Positions 8,187-15,876 of a stretch of DNA of 64,000 nt are shown here, one piece after another. This stretch comes from Qipengyuania atrilutea. GTDB lineage: Bacteria; Pseudomonadota; Alphaproteobacteria; Sphingomonadales; Sphingomonadaceae. Location of the stretch: positions 1 to 64,000 of the forward strand of contig NZ_JABWGV010000004.1 of the NCBI RefSeq assembly GCF_013370205.1, in the 5' to 3' direction. The position numbers were made by a program, and so were the translations under genes. Every line of letters starts with the position of its first letter. Position 1 is the first letter of the stretch. The notes under the pieces are model-generated. The model did not search any database and was not told where the DNA came from. It was given only the letters and a program-made list of their open reading frames with translations.

Positions 8187-8933
8187 CTAATGACGGGCCG
8201 TCCGCAATCGCGATTTGGGGTTCGGTTCGTCGAACTCGGGGAATTTCGGCGCGAGTTTGCGCAATTCGTAGAGATCGTAGATCGAGAACCCGACCTTCGA
8301 GAATATCGGCAGGATGACGAACAGCGCCACTTCCGTAAGCTGGTCGATGACGCCAAGTCCCGAGGGGCCAAGCGCCCAGACTATGGGGTACCCCAGCCAC
8401 ATCGCAGTGAAATAGGTGTTCACCCGGGTGAAGCCGTCCCCGATCTCCTTGTTATGCGCGTAAGCTTCGCGCCTTACCCGCCCCCACAAGATACCGAGGA
8501 TAAGGGCGAGGCAGACGCATCCGGTTGCATACCAGAACCATTTTGCCGGATCGTCGCCAGACAGGTCGGCGAACAGGCCGGAAAGTATCATGATGACGTC
8601 CAGCGCGACGAGCGTGGCGATGGTCGTCTTGTCGAGCGGTCTGAAGAACATCCCGGTCGAAGCGAGCACGAACAGGATGAGCGGGGTCGTCACCAGCCAA
8701 TCGAGGTACCGAGCGAAATATACCGTCTGTCCGCCGACATCGACCGTCCCTTGGCCGAGCGCCATCGCCGTATACGCGAGGCCCGACCAGACAGGTATGA
8801 TGATTGCGACCGCGTATTCGTATTGCGGAACGCCGCGCGGATTTCGGCTCCATACGAAGAACAATACCGCGCCTGCGGCCATGCACGCTAGGTAGAACCA
8901 AAGCCAAGCGTTCTCGGTCAAATTGCTCTCCAC
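8187..8933 (-). CDS. Microbial rhodopsin, xenorhodopsin/ASR-type
   Basis: Seven-helix retinal protein of 248 aa. Retinal Schiff-base Lys213 sits in helix G motif FSKVGF. Helix C has Arg75, Asp78 (bacteriorhodopsin D85) and Thr82 (T89), but Val89 replaces the D96 proton donor. Pro209 replaces the second counterion D212, and Asp220 lies seven residues after the Lys. The same Pro and Asp are known in Anabaena sensory rhodopsin and inward-pumping xenorhodopsins, where this Asp can accept the proton. Trp179, Tyr182, Pro183, Trp186 of the retinal pocket and Glu201 (E204) are kept. Start is GTG. No blh or carotenoid gene is nearby. It could be an inward H+ pump, a sensor, or a member of the related mirror-proteorhodopsin clade. 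Confidence 0.93.
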   Translation of the reverse strand: MESNLTENAWLWFYLACMAAGAVLFFVWSRNPRGVPQYEYAVAIIIPVWSGLAYTAMALGQGTVDVGGQTVYFARYLDWLVTTPLILFVLASTGMFFRPLDKTTIATLVALDVIMILSGLFADLSGDDPAKWFWYATGCVCLALILGILWGRVRREAYAHNKEIGDGFTRVNTYFTAMWLGYPIVWALGPSGLGVIDQLTEVALFVILPIFSKVGFSIYDLYELRKLAPKFPEFDEPNPKSRLRTARH

Positions 8934-9015
8934 ACTTCGGCCGAAATCGACATACGACCGTAATTGGTATGAGCAACTGCGCCGGTTTGTTCCTCAAAGC
9001 GCGCTGGGAAATGAC

Positions 9016-9027
9016 TTACATTTGTAA
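9016..9027. promoter_or_regulatory. Inverted repeat upstream of the rhodopsin gene
   Basis: TTACA-TT-TGTAA lies about 85 bp upstream of the rhodopsin GTG in a 231-bp gap (8934-9164) that is richer in A+T than its surroundings. It could be an operator. No confident -35/-10 pair was seen in the gap, and no other gene is visible there. Confidence 0.35.
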
Positions 9028-9164
9028 AGACGGCGCCATTTTACTGCGCAAGCCTATACGGTTTTAACCGCTTCCACTTTCTAAGATTCTCGCGGTTAGA
9101 ACCCCGTTCTGCGCAGGATTGGCGCTCTATTTTCATGCACGAGAATTTACACTGAGGAGCCGAT

Positions 9165-11348
9165 CTACTGACCTATATCGTGCTGCACGAATTTCGGCGG
9201 GCGCTTCTGCCCGTCGCTGCGCATGACGAACGGCGTGTTGCCCTGCCCTAACGCAGCGAGCGGCATCCCGGCCTCCGCCAGCAGATAGGGCGAGACCCGG
9301 TGCCGCGTCATCAGACCGTTGTAACCGTCGCTGATGAGCGAGGTTTCGAACTGCAGACCCTGACTGCGCTCGGCGCTGTGAATGACATTGCTGACGACCA
9401 GTTGGCCGCCGCCCAGATCGAGCACGACCTCGGCACCGGTCGGCACGCCTTCCAGACCCTCGATCCGCGCGCCGGTCTTAGACAGGTTGCGCAGCATCAC
9501 GTCGTAATAATGATCCTCGTGGATGAGGCCTACCCTGCGGTACAGTGAAATTCGGTCTGCCCGGTGGCGCGGAGGACCATCCGGCTTGAAGATCCATTCG
9601 GCCTTGGCGAAGTTCTCCAGGATCTTGTGCTGCTCCAGGGGCGGCGAATAGATGTATCCCTGGACGAGGTTGGCGCCGCGCTGCGTGACGAGTTCGAGCT
9701 CGTCCATCGCCTCGACGCCCTCCGCCACCGTTTCCATCTTGAGCGCCCGCGCGAGAGCGACGACAGCGGAGATGATCGCAGGATTGGTGTCGCCGCTTTC
9801 GGTACAGCCGCGCACGAAGCTCTGGTCGATCTTGATCTTCTTGAACGGTGCGCGTTTCAGATACCCGAGCGAGGAATAGCCGGTTCCGAAGTCGTCCATA
9901 GCCAGGCGAACGCCCAACCGGTCCAGTCGCGCGAATATCTCGTCGACAGCCTCCACGCCCCCGATGAAGACGCTTTCGGTCACTTCCAGCGTCAGCCGCG
10001 AAGCCTTGATTCCACTGCTGCTGAGGGCCGATGCGACGAGCTTCGGCATATTGGCCTGCATGAACTGCCGCGCCGATACGTTGACTGCCACGCGGACATC
10101 GTCCGGCCACTGTTCCGCGTCTTTGCATGCCTGCCTCAACGCCCATTCTCCGAGGTGAAGGATCAGGTCGCTCCGCTCGGCGATCGGGATGAAGGCCGCC
10201 GGCGAAATGCGGCCCCTTTGCGGATGATCCCAGCGCATGAGAGCTTCGAAACATTTCGCGCGGTTGTCCAGCGGATCGACGAGCGGCTGATAGGCCATGC
10301 TGAGCTCGCCCTTTTCGAGGGCATCGCGCAAATCCTCTTCGAGCTGGACACCGAAACTGGCGGCGGCGCGGAGCTCCGCCGTGTAGAAGCGGAAGACGCC
10401 GCGCCCGTCTTCCTTGGACCGGTAGAGCGCCATGTCGGCGGAACCGATCAGTTCGGACGCGGAAATGCCGTCGAAGGGAGCGATGGCTATACCGACGGAG
10501 GCTCCGATTATCGCGCGCCTGCCGTTGATGGAGTAGGGCTGCGACAGCATCTGGATGACGCGGCCGGCCAGCTCGGCAAGGTCGCCACGGTCCTCGACAT
10601 CGGGCAGCAGGATCTGGAATTCGTCTCCGCCAAGGCGCCCGACTTCGCCCTTGTCCTTGACGAGAGCGGCGAGCCGGTCCCCGACCTGCTTGAGCAGTTC
10701 ATCGCCGGCCGGATGGCCCATCGAATCGTTCACCTGCTTGAAGCGGTCTAGATCGAGCATCATGAGCGCGCAGCAGCGCCCTTTGCGCGAAGTGATAATG
10801 CTGGACAGCTTCTCGTCGAGGCGGCGGCGATTCGCGAGACCTGTCAGTTCGTCGAACTGGGACTGTCGCGCAACCGCGCACTGTTCGCGAAACTCGTCCG
10901 TAATATCGGCTGCATTGCCGCGGTAGCCGCGGAAATTCCCCTCGTCGTCCACCAGCGGCGCGCCGGAAATTCTCCAGTATCGCCCGTGGCGGTTCGAAGC
11001 CGCTTCCTCATGGTCGATGCGGACGATGAGATTGTCGAGATCGGAACGCGACTGAATGCGGAAAGCCAGGTTGCGGCTTTCGGTTTTCTCTGCGCCGTGG
11101 CTGGCGTCCTTGAAGACTTCGACGAGCGGACGGCCGATGATCTGAAACCCGTCGCGCTCCAGCGATCGTTCGGCGTTCTCGGACACATAGATGATCTTGC
11201 CGGTCTCGTCGGTCGCCCAGAAGCATCCGACCCCGACGCGTTCTATTTCACGCAGGACCGACAGGTCGGAGCTGGACCGGTAGGTTTTCTGCTCCGTCTC
11301 CCTGCGCAGGACACCGGCGAAGGACTTGCGGAAGTTCTCAAAGGACAT
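9165..11348 (-). CDS. PAS-GGDEF-EAL-PilZ cyclic-di-GMP signalling protein
   Basis: Cytoplasmic enzyme of 727 aa that may both make and break cyclic-di-GMP. Domains in order: PAS (about 30-155), GGDEF (160-325, motif intact at 240-244), EAL (335-585, EAL at 368-370, DDFGTGYSS at 485-493, QGY near 563), and PilZ (about 594-675, with RHRADR and NLSKTG). The inhibitory I-site RxxD before GGDEF reads KDKG, so product feedback at that site is probably absent. There are no membrane segments. The start is the Met of MSFENF; the longer frame adds about 240 residues of implausible sequence. It lies directly upstream of the rhodopsin gene on the same strand, 231 bp away. Confidence 0.93.
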   Translation of the reverse strand: MSFENFRKSFAGVLRRETEQKTYRSSSDLSVLREIERVGVGCFWATDETGKIIYVSENAERSLERDGFQIIGRPLVEVFKDASHGAEKTESRNLAFRIQSRSDLDNLIVRIDHEEAASNRHGRYWRISGAPLVDDEGNFRGYRGNAADITDEFREQCAVARQSQFDELTGLANRRRLDEKLSSIITSRKGRCCALMMLDLDRFKQVNDSMGHPAGDELLKQVGDRLAALVKDKGEVGRLGGDEFQILLPDVEDRGDLAELAGRVIQMLSQPYSINGRRAIIGASVGIAIAPFDGISASELIGSADMALYRSKEDGRGVFRFYTAELRAAASFGVQLEEDLRDALEKGELSMAYQPLVDPLDNRAKCFEALMRWDHPQRGRISPAAFIPIAERSDLILHLGEWALRQACKDAEQWPDDVRVAVNVSARQFMQANMPKLVASALSSSGIKASRLTLEVTESVFIGGVEAVDEIFARLDRLGVRLAMDDFGTGYSSLGYLKRAPFKKIKIDQSFVRGCTESGDTNPAIISAVVALARALKMETVAEGVEAMDELELVTQRGANLVQGYIYSPPLEQHKILENFAKAEWIFKPDGPPRHRADRISLYRRVGLIHEDHYYDVMLRNLSKTGARIEGLEGVPTGAEVVLDLGGGQLVVSNVIHSAERSQGLQFETSLISDGYNGLMTRHRVSPYLLAEAGMPLAALGQGNTPFVMRSDGQKRPPKFVQHDIGQ

Positions 11349-11579
11349 TGGTTTTCCATGCGTGGCCGGCAAGCGGCGTTCTAGACAACGATCCCGCCTA
11401 GCGCGTCTGGATTGAAGAGTGGTTACCGCGCCTTTAGCCAGTTCGAAAGCCCGCAAACTGCCATGTTTGACAGGTGTTGCCGCGTTTGCGAGACTCGCGC
11501 GTGAAGGCGCCCGGTTCGCGGGTGCATCCCCAGACGGCGCACGATCCGCGCCGCGAACACCAAATCCCAGAGGATTACC

Positions 11580-12017
11580 ATGACAACTCGCACGAACGGC
11601 GACACCGTGACAATCGACTACGTCCTGCGCAAAAGCGACGGCGAAGTCGTCGGCAACACGCAGCAGGTCGGCCCGCAGGCGGTCGAACTCGGCAGCGGAC
11701 AGATCTTCCCGCAGATCGAACAGGCACTGACCGGTATGGAAGTCGGCGAGGAAAAGACGGTCTCCATTCCCTCCGACCAGGCGTTCGGTGCGCGTAACGA
11801 GCAGCTCGTGATCGATATTCCGCGCTCCAACCTGCCGCCCGAGCCCACCCCGCAGCCGGGCATGGCGCTGCAGGCGCAGTCGCCCGACGGTCAGCCGATG
11901 ACGCTGCACATCCTCGAGGTCGGCGACCAGACCATCAAGGCAGACGGCAACCACCCACTCGCGGGCGAAGACGTGACCTTCGACCTGACGCTGCGCGACA
12001 TCAAGCAGGCAGCCTGA
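11580..12017 (+). CDS. FKBP-type peptidyl-prolyl isomerase, SlyD-like
   Basis: Proline isomerase and chaperone of 145 aa, probably cytoplasmic because no signal peptide is present. The N-terminal VTIDYVLRKSDGEVV and GSGQIFPQIEQALTGM, the flap with IPSDQAFG, and the closing VTFDLTLRDI strand define the SlyD/FkpB arrangement, with an IF-domain insert in the middle. The metal-binding His-rich tail of E. coli SlyD is absent. An AGAGGA site precedes the ATG by about 6 nt. A TTGACA -35-like hexamer is at 11467-11472, without a convincing -10. Confidence 0.9.
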   Translation: MTTRTNGDTVTIDYVLRKSDGEVVGNTQQVGPQAVELGSGQIFPQIEQALTGMEVGEEKTVSIPSDQAFGARNEQLVIDIPRSNLPPEPTPQPGMALQAQSPDGQPMTLHILEVGDQTIKADGNHPLAGEDVTFDLTLRDIKQAA

Positions 12018-12023
12018 CCGCCA

Positions 12024-12076
12024 ACCGGTGGGCCGCCGCGCCCTTGACGTGACGGCCCGCCGGTCCGGCTTCACTT
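12024..12076 (+). terminator. Terminator after the FKBP gene
   Basis: Arms ACCGGTGGGCCG (12024-12035) and CGGCCCGCCGGT (12053-12064) form a 12-bp GC-rich stem with one G-T wobble. TTCACTTTTA follows. The T-rich stretch is interrupted and begins about 5 nt after the stem. Confidence 0.55.
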
Positions 12077-12127
12077 TTATCAGCCCGATCCGGCGAAACG
12101 CGGGGCTGGCCGGCCCGTTATTGCTGC

Positions 12128-12637
12128 ATGAGGGTAACTGAAGTTCTTCGCAGCCATCTGTGGGCCATCGGCTTTTTTCTGTGCACCTGCGCGATCGGTT
12201 ATGGCGCGCGCTGGGCTATCGGCGACATCTATTCGAGCGCGGAGGCGACCGACCTGATCCAGGCGCTCAGCCGCGCGGGTCTGTATCTGGCATCGGCAAT
12301 CGTGACCGCCGCCGCCACGACGCTGGCGCTCATGCTAACACTGATCGGCATGCTCAAACGCATGGAGAGCGAGTTCAACGAACAGACTTACCGCGATGTC
12401 GACCTCATCGCGCTCCTCGCATCGTTCACCATGGCAAGCGGTCTTGCCGTGCTTCTCGCCTTTACCTTGCCGGTAGGCGAGTTCGATACGCTGCCGCCGA
12501 GGTGGTACATCTATCTCTACGAAGGGATGTTCGCCGCGACCGTGCTGACAGTGGCGATGTTCGCGGCGACGGTCGCGATTCTGTACCGAACGGTACGCCG
12601 CGTCATAAAGCGCATGACGCCGGGCCGAGAGGTTTGA
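12128..12637 (+). CDS. Hypothetical four-helix membrane protein, 169 aa
   Basis: Unrecognised inner-membrane protein. Hydrophobic segments lie near residues 11-33, 52-76, 92-114 and 132-158. A conserved-looking cytoplasmic loop LKRMESEFNEQTYRDVDL joins helices 2 and 3, and the C-terminus is basic. It stands alone between the FKBP terminator and a convergent oxidase-like gene. The frame is clean and has the codon bias of its neighbours, so it is probably real. Confidence 0.65.
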   Translation: MRVTEVLRSHLWAIGFFLCTCAIGYGARWAIGDIYSSAEATDLIQALSRAGLYLASAIVTAAATTLALMLTLIGMLKRMESEFNEQTYRDVDLIALLASFTMASGLAVLLAFTLPVGEFDTLPPRWYIYLYEGMFAATVLTVAMFAATVAILYRTVRRVIKRMTPGREV

Positions 12638-12646
12638 CAGCGCGCA

Positions 12647-13219
12647 TCAGGGCGTAAGCCAGTGCGCCTCGCCGCCCGGCTTTACGAGCGCACGGCGATG
12701 ACCGTCGTGTGCAAGATGATACCAGTCGGCCTCTATGATTTCGACCAGTAAGACGGCGAAATTCTCCCTCGCGGGGGCAAGTTGCTCGTCGGTCGGTTTC
12801 TCGCCCTCGATCCATTCGGGAAGTCCTGAAGTCGGCTCGTCCGACAGCACGCTCGGGCCGCTCCCCAGATAGCAGCGACGCGCATAGTTGTCGCTTTGCT
12901 GCCATGCCGTGTCGGCCGCCACGCTGCTCCGCTCGATGCGGGCAACGCCGCGGCAGCGGATCTGCACCTTCTCCTCGCGGTCGTAGAAAAGTACGCTAAC
13001 GGCGGGATCGCTCTCGATCACCGAGACTTTGGGCGAGCGCGAGTCGGTGTGGAACCGCAGAGTCCACTGCTCGTCGTCGAATGCGCGCAGCACGAGGATG
13101 CGCGTATCGGCATCGGCCGTCGCGAAAACGGGGGTGTGCATCGCCGACTTCCGGTCGTTAGCCGCCTGCGACAACCTGCCGATTACATCGCGGCGCACTT
13201 CCTCGAGATCATCCTGCAT
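12647..13219 (-). CDS. Pyridoxamine 5'-phosphate oxidase family flavoprotein
   Basis: Split-barrel FMN-binding protein of 190 aa. The N-terminal region carries RILVLRAFDDEQWTLRFHTD and SPKVSVIESDP, and VSVLFYDREEKVQIRCRG forms the FMN-binding barrel strands. The C-terminus RRALVKPGGEAHWLTP resembles the end of pyridoxamine phosphate oxidases, but the length is shorter than PdxH. This matches the Alr4036/PNPOx-like group, whose substrate is unknown. It is convergent with the four-helix membrane protein, 9 bp apart. Confidence 0.8.
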   Translation of the reverse strand: MQDDLEEVRRDVIGRLSQAANDRKSAMHTPVFATADADTRILVLRAFDDEQWTLRFHTDSRSPKVSVIESDPAVSVLFYDREEKVQIRCRGVARIERSSVAADTAWQQSDNYARRCYLGSGPSVLSDEPTSGLPEWIEGEKPTDEQLAPARENFAVLLVEIIEADWYHLAHDGHRRALVKPGGEAHWLTP

Positions 13220-13409
13220 GGCTATGCGAACAGCACTTGCTGGGAGCGAAAGTCAATCACCGGTTCGTTCACGTTATTAGCGACTAATATGAATGGAAGG
13301 TCTCATACGCGGTTCAGATTGCGGTCAGCGACCGCGCGATAAGAACGGTTCATCATAAGAATAAACGAGCCGTATCGGTGGGAGCGGCACTGCAAAAGGA
13401 TTTGCGAAT

Positions 13410-14435
13410 ATGACAATCGCACAATTGCTCAAGGGAACGGCACTCGGCGCAGTCGGCGCGGTTCTTGCCCTTACCGCCCTCCCCGCTTCCGCGGCTGCAG
13501 CCGAGCGACCGGTTCGCAGCGAAGTGCAGCAAGAGCGCGGTGAGGCCCGCGCACAGCGGGCTCAGCGGCAGCAGGCACGCTCCGATCGCCGCGAAGTGCG
13601 CTCGACCATTCGCGAGTCTCGGTCGGACCGCAGGGAAGCTCGCTCGGACAGGCGCGACGTTCGCTCGGACAGGCGTGATGCCCGCCAGCAGCAAGCTCAG
13701 CGGATCGAGCAAATGCGTCAGCAGCAGGCTGACCGCGCCGCAGTACGCGGCGACCGCAGGGACGCTGCTCGCGATGCGCGGGAGGCACGAATCGAGCGGT
13801 ATCGCGGCGATGCCGGCGTGCGCGAACAGCGCCAGCGGATTGAACGCGCACGCGCCGAGGCTTTGCGGCAGGCAGGCGAGCGCGACGCACGAACCGGGCA
13901 CCGCGACCGCGACGGTGACCGTTCATGGCGCGACAGGCGCGACGGTGATCGCAACTGGCGCGATCGGCGCGACGGCGACCGCTACGAGAACCGCGATCAG
14001 CGCGACTGGAGCCGCTATGACCGGCGCGGAGATCGCTACGACCGCAACGACTACCGGCGCTACGACGGCCGGCGGGGGGACTACCGTGATAACGACCGCG
14101 GCAGTCACTACCGCGACCACCGGCGCTGGGATCGGCGCGCTTGGCGCAACAACTCGCGCTACGACTGGCACCGGTACCGGCGCGATCACCGCAGCATCTT
14201 CTCGCTGGGCCGCTACTACTCGCCCTACCAGAGCTATCGTTACAGCCGCATCAACATCGGCTTCTACCTCGACCGCGGGTTCTACGGCAGCCGCTACTGG
14301 ATCAACGATCCCTGGCAGTACCGCCTGCCCGAAGTCTACGGACCCTACCGCTGGGTGCGCTATTACGACGACGTGCTGCTGGTCGACATCTACAGTGGCG
14401 AAGTGGTGGACGTGATCCACGACTTCTTCTGGTAA
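13410..14435 (+). CDS. RcnB-like periplasmic protein with Arg/Asp repeats
   Basis: Secreted protein of 341 aa. Residues 1-28 are a signal peptide ending ASA. Residues 31-260 are low-complexity and rich in Arg, Asp, Gln and Tyr. The last 45 residues (INDPWQYRLPEVYGPYRWV, then VDIYSGEVVDVI) match the RcnB domain, known in E. coli as a periplasmic nickel/cobalt homeostasis factor. The long charged region has tandem repeats at 71-91 and 167-196. An inverted repeat GCGGTC-AGC-GACCGC lies at 13321-13335, upstream of the gene. Metal binding is inference from the C-terminal domain only. Confidence 0.8.
   Translation: MTIAQLLKGTALGAVGAVLALTALPASAAAAERPVRSEVQQERGEARAQRAQRQQARSDRREVRSTIRESRSDRREARSDRRDVRSDRRDARQQQAQRIEQMRQQQADRAAVRGDRRDAARDAREARIERYRGDAGVREQRQRIERARAEALRQAGERDARTGHRDRDGDRSWRDRRDGDRNWRDRRDGDRYENRDQRDWSRYDRRGDRYDRNDYRRYDGRRGDYRDNDRGSHYRDHRRWDRRAWRNNSRYDWHRYRRDHRSIFSLGRYYSPYQSYRYSRINIGFYLDRGFYGSRYWINDPWQYRLPEVYGPYRWVRYYDDVLLVDIYSGEVVDVIHDFFW
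13575..13685 (+). repeat. Tandem repeat encoding RSDRR(E/D)(A/V) units
   Basis: Within the RcnB-like gene, residues 56-92 contain a 7-residue unit RSDRREA repeated three times in a row with small changes, plus a degenerate earlier copy. The DNA units are also similar, so unequal crossing-over could change copy number. Confidence 0.7.
13905..14000 (+). repeat. Tandem repeat encoding RDGDR(S/N)WRDR units
   Basis: Within the RcnB-like gene, residues 166-197 hold a 10-residue unit repeated about three times. The arginine and aspartate positions are regular, and the codons alternate gac/gat and cgc/cgg, giving near-repeats at the DNA level. Confidence 0.7.
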
Positions 14436-14488
14436 TTCGCCCTTCCCCTGCCTGCCGGACCGGAACCGCCGGGCTGCAGGCACCACCT

Positions 14489-14521
14489 CCCCCGTCGGCC
14501 GAACGCTGGCGGGGGTTGTTT
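14489..14521 (+). terminator. Terminator after the RcnB-like gene
   Basis: Arms CCCCCG (14489-14494) and CGGGGG (14510-14515) enclose a partly paired loop, and TTGTTT follows directly. It lies between convergent genes and also falls just past the cytochrome b561 stop. Confidence 0.6.
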
Positions 14522-14532
14522 CATGCGGAGTC

Positions 14533-15078
14533 TCAGGTCCTGCCGAGCGGCAGCATCCGGCCGAGGCCGGCTCCGTCCTTGCGGAACGTGTGGTAGAGCG
14601 CCGCGAGAATGTGGATTCCGATCAGGTAAATAAAGATTTCTGCGCCGGTAGCGTGAATGCCGAAGATGGTTTCGGACATGCCTTCGTTCGTGCCGACCGG
14701 TAGCGGCGGAATGGTGAACAGACCGAAGAAGTCGACGGGCCGGTCGCCTAGCGAGTTCGCTATCCATGCACCCAGCGGCAATCCGATGAGCAGCACGTAG
14801 AACAGGAAATGCAGGCTGCGCGATGCGACGCGCTGCCACGAGGGGATGGTGTCGGGCAGCGGCGGTACAGGATGACCGAGCCGCCAGAGTAGCCGCCCGA
14901 TCGTCAGCACGAGGATGCTGATGCCGACCGACTTGTGCTGGCTCCAGTACCAACCCGCGCCGCTTTCCAGATGGTGTGCGGTTTCCGCCAATCGCCAGTT
15001 CACGATGACCAGTACCGCGATGATCCAGTGAAAGGCCATCGCGCCTTTGGAATAGCGCTTCTGCACGTCGTTCAGCAT
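14533..15078 (-). CDS. Cytochrome b561
   Basis: Inner-membrane di-heme b-type cytochrome of 181 aa with four helices. Candidate heme ligands are His17 (AMAFHW), His48 (SQHKSVGI), His90 (SRSLHFLFYV) and His156 (LIGIHILAALYH), with His142 as an alternative. The family moves electrons between quinol and periplasmic acceptors, often to deal with superoxide. The start is the Met of MLNDVQKRYS, preceded by an AAGGGGAAG site. It faces the RcnB-like gene across the terminator. Confidence 0.88.
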   Translation of the reverse strand: MLNDVQKRYSKGAMAFHWIIAVLVIVNWRLAETAHHLESGAGWYWSQHKSVGISILVLTIGRLLWRLGHPVPPLPDTIPSWQRVASRSLHFLFYVLLIGLPLGAWIANSLGDRPVDFFGLFTIPPLPVGTNEGMSETIFGIHATGAEIFIYLIGIHILAALYHTFRKDGAGLGRMLPLGRT

Positions 15079-15189
15079 ATTGGCTTCCCCTTCTGCCGGT
15101 TGAGGCACTGATGCGTTTCTTAACCTGCATTGCACTACGGGCAAGCATTCCCGGTTGCGGTGGCCGCCGCGATCACTAATCTCGGCCGT

Positions 15190-15876
15190 ATGGCGACTAC
15201 CGTAGCAATACCAGACCAGGATGCCCTCAGGCGCATTGGCGCATCCGTGCGTGAACGGCTGGCGCGCGACGAACAGGCGTACAAGATTCCCACCGACACG
15301 GCGGAAATCTACGCCATCGGCGGGTTTTTCTCGCCGGCCGAATGCGCGCGGCTGATCGAGATGATCGACGCTGTCGCTACGCCGAGCGAACTGTTCGACA
15401 GTCCGATGAAGGACGCGTTTCGCACCTCCTACTCGGGCAATTTCGATCCCAGCGACCCGTTCGTGAAAAGCATTTCGCGCCGGATCGACGACCGTCTCGG
15501 CATACGCTCCGAGCTAGGCGAGACCATCCAGGGGCAGCGCTATGCGCCCGGACAGGAATTCAAGGATCACTACGACTACTTCCATACGAGCGAACCCTAT
15601 TGGAAGCAGGAACGGAAGCACGGCGGGCAGCGCAGCTGGACGGCGATGGCCTATCTCAACGAAGTCGCAGAAGGCGGAGCGACTGGTTTTCCCGAAGCCG
15701 GCATTTCCATTCCGCCCACGCAGGGTGTCCTCTTGGTGTGGAACAACGCGACGCCCGAGGGTGCTCCGAACGAAGGGACGCTACACGCGGGCACGCCGGT
15801 CGTCGCCGGGCAGAAATACGTGCTGACCCGCTGGTACCGCGTCCGGCCCTGGAAGCCGAGCCGCCGCGGAGGCTAG
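15190..15876 (+). CDS. 2-oxoglutarate/Fe(II) oxygenase, prolyl 4-hydroxylase type
   Basis: Non-heme iron dioxygenase of 228 aa. The jelly-roll core has iron ligands His127-x-Asp129 (KDHYDYF) and His199 (GTLHAG), and Lys209 (GQKYVLTRW) is placed to bind 2-oxoglutarate. The layout follows the P4Hc domain; bacterial relatives hydroxylate proline in proteins or small substrates. The target is unknown. The start Met (MATTVAIPDQ) was chosen over an upstream Met because of domain fit. Its stop overlaps the convergent LOV kinase gene by 4 nt. Confidence 0.85.
   Translation: MATTVAIPDQDALRRIGASVRERLARDEQAYKIPTDTAEIYAIGGFFSPAECARLIEMIDAVATPSELFDSPMKDAFRTSYSGNFDPSDPFVKSISRRIDDRLGIRSELGETIQGQRYAPGQEFKDHYDYFHTSEPYWKQERKHGGQRSWTAMAYLNEVAEGGATGFPEAGISIPPTQGVLLVWNNATPEGAPNEGTLHAGTPVVAGQKYVLTRWYRVRPWKPSRRGG

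Noticed and set aside
13465-14415. 316-codon plus-strand frame, Thr/Ala-rich, inside the RcnB-like gene
   Set aside because: It is an out-of-frame reading of the Arg/Asp repeats; it has no signal peptide or domain, while the main frame has both.
13923-14486. 187-codon minus-strand Val/Ala/Pro-rich frame
   Set aside because: Antisense shadow of the same repeat region.
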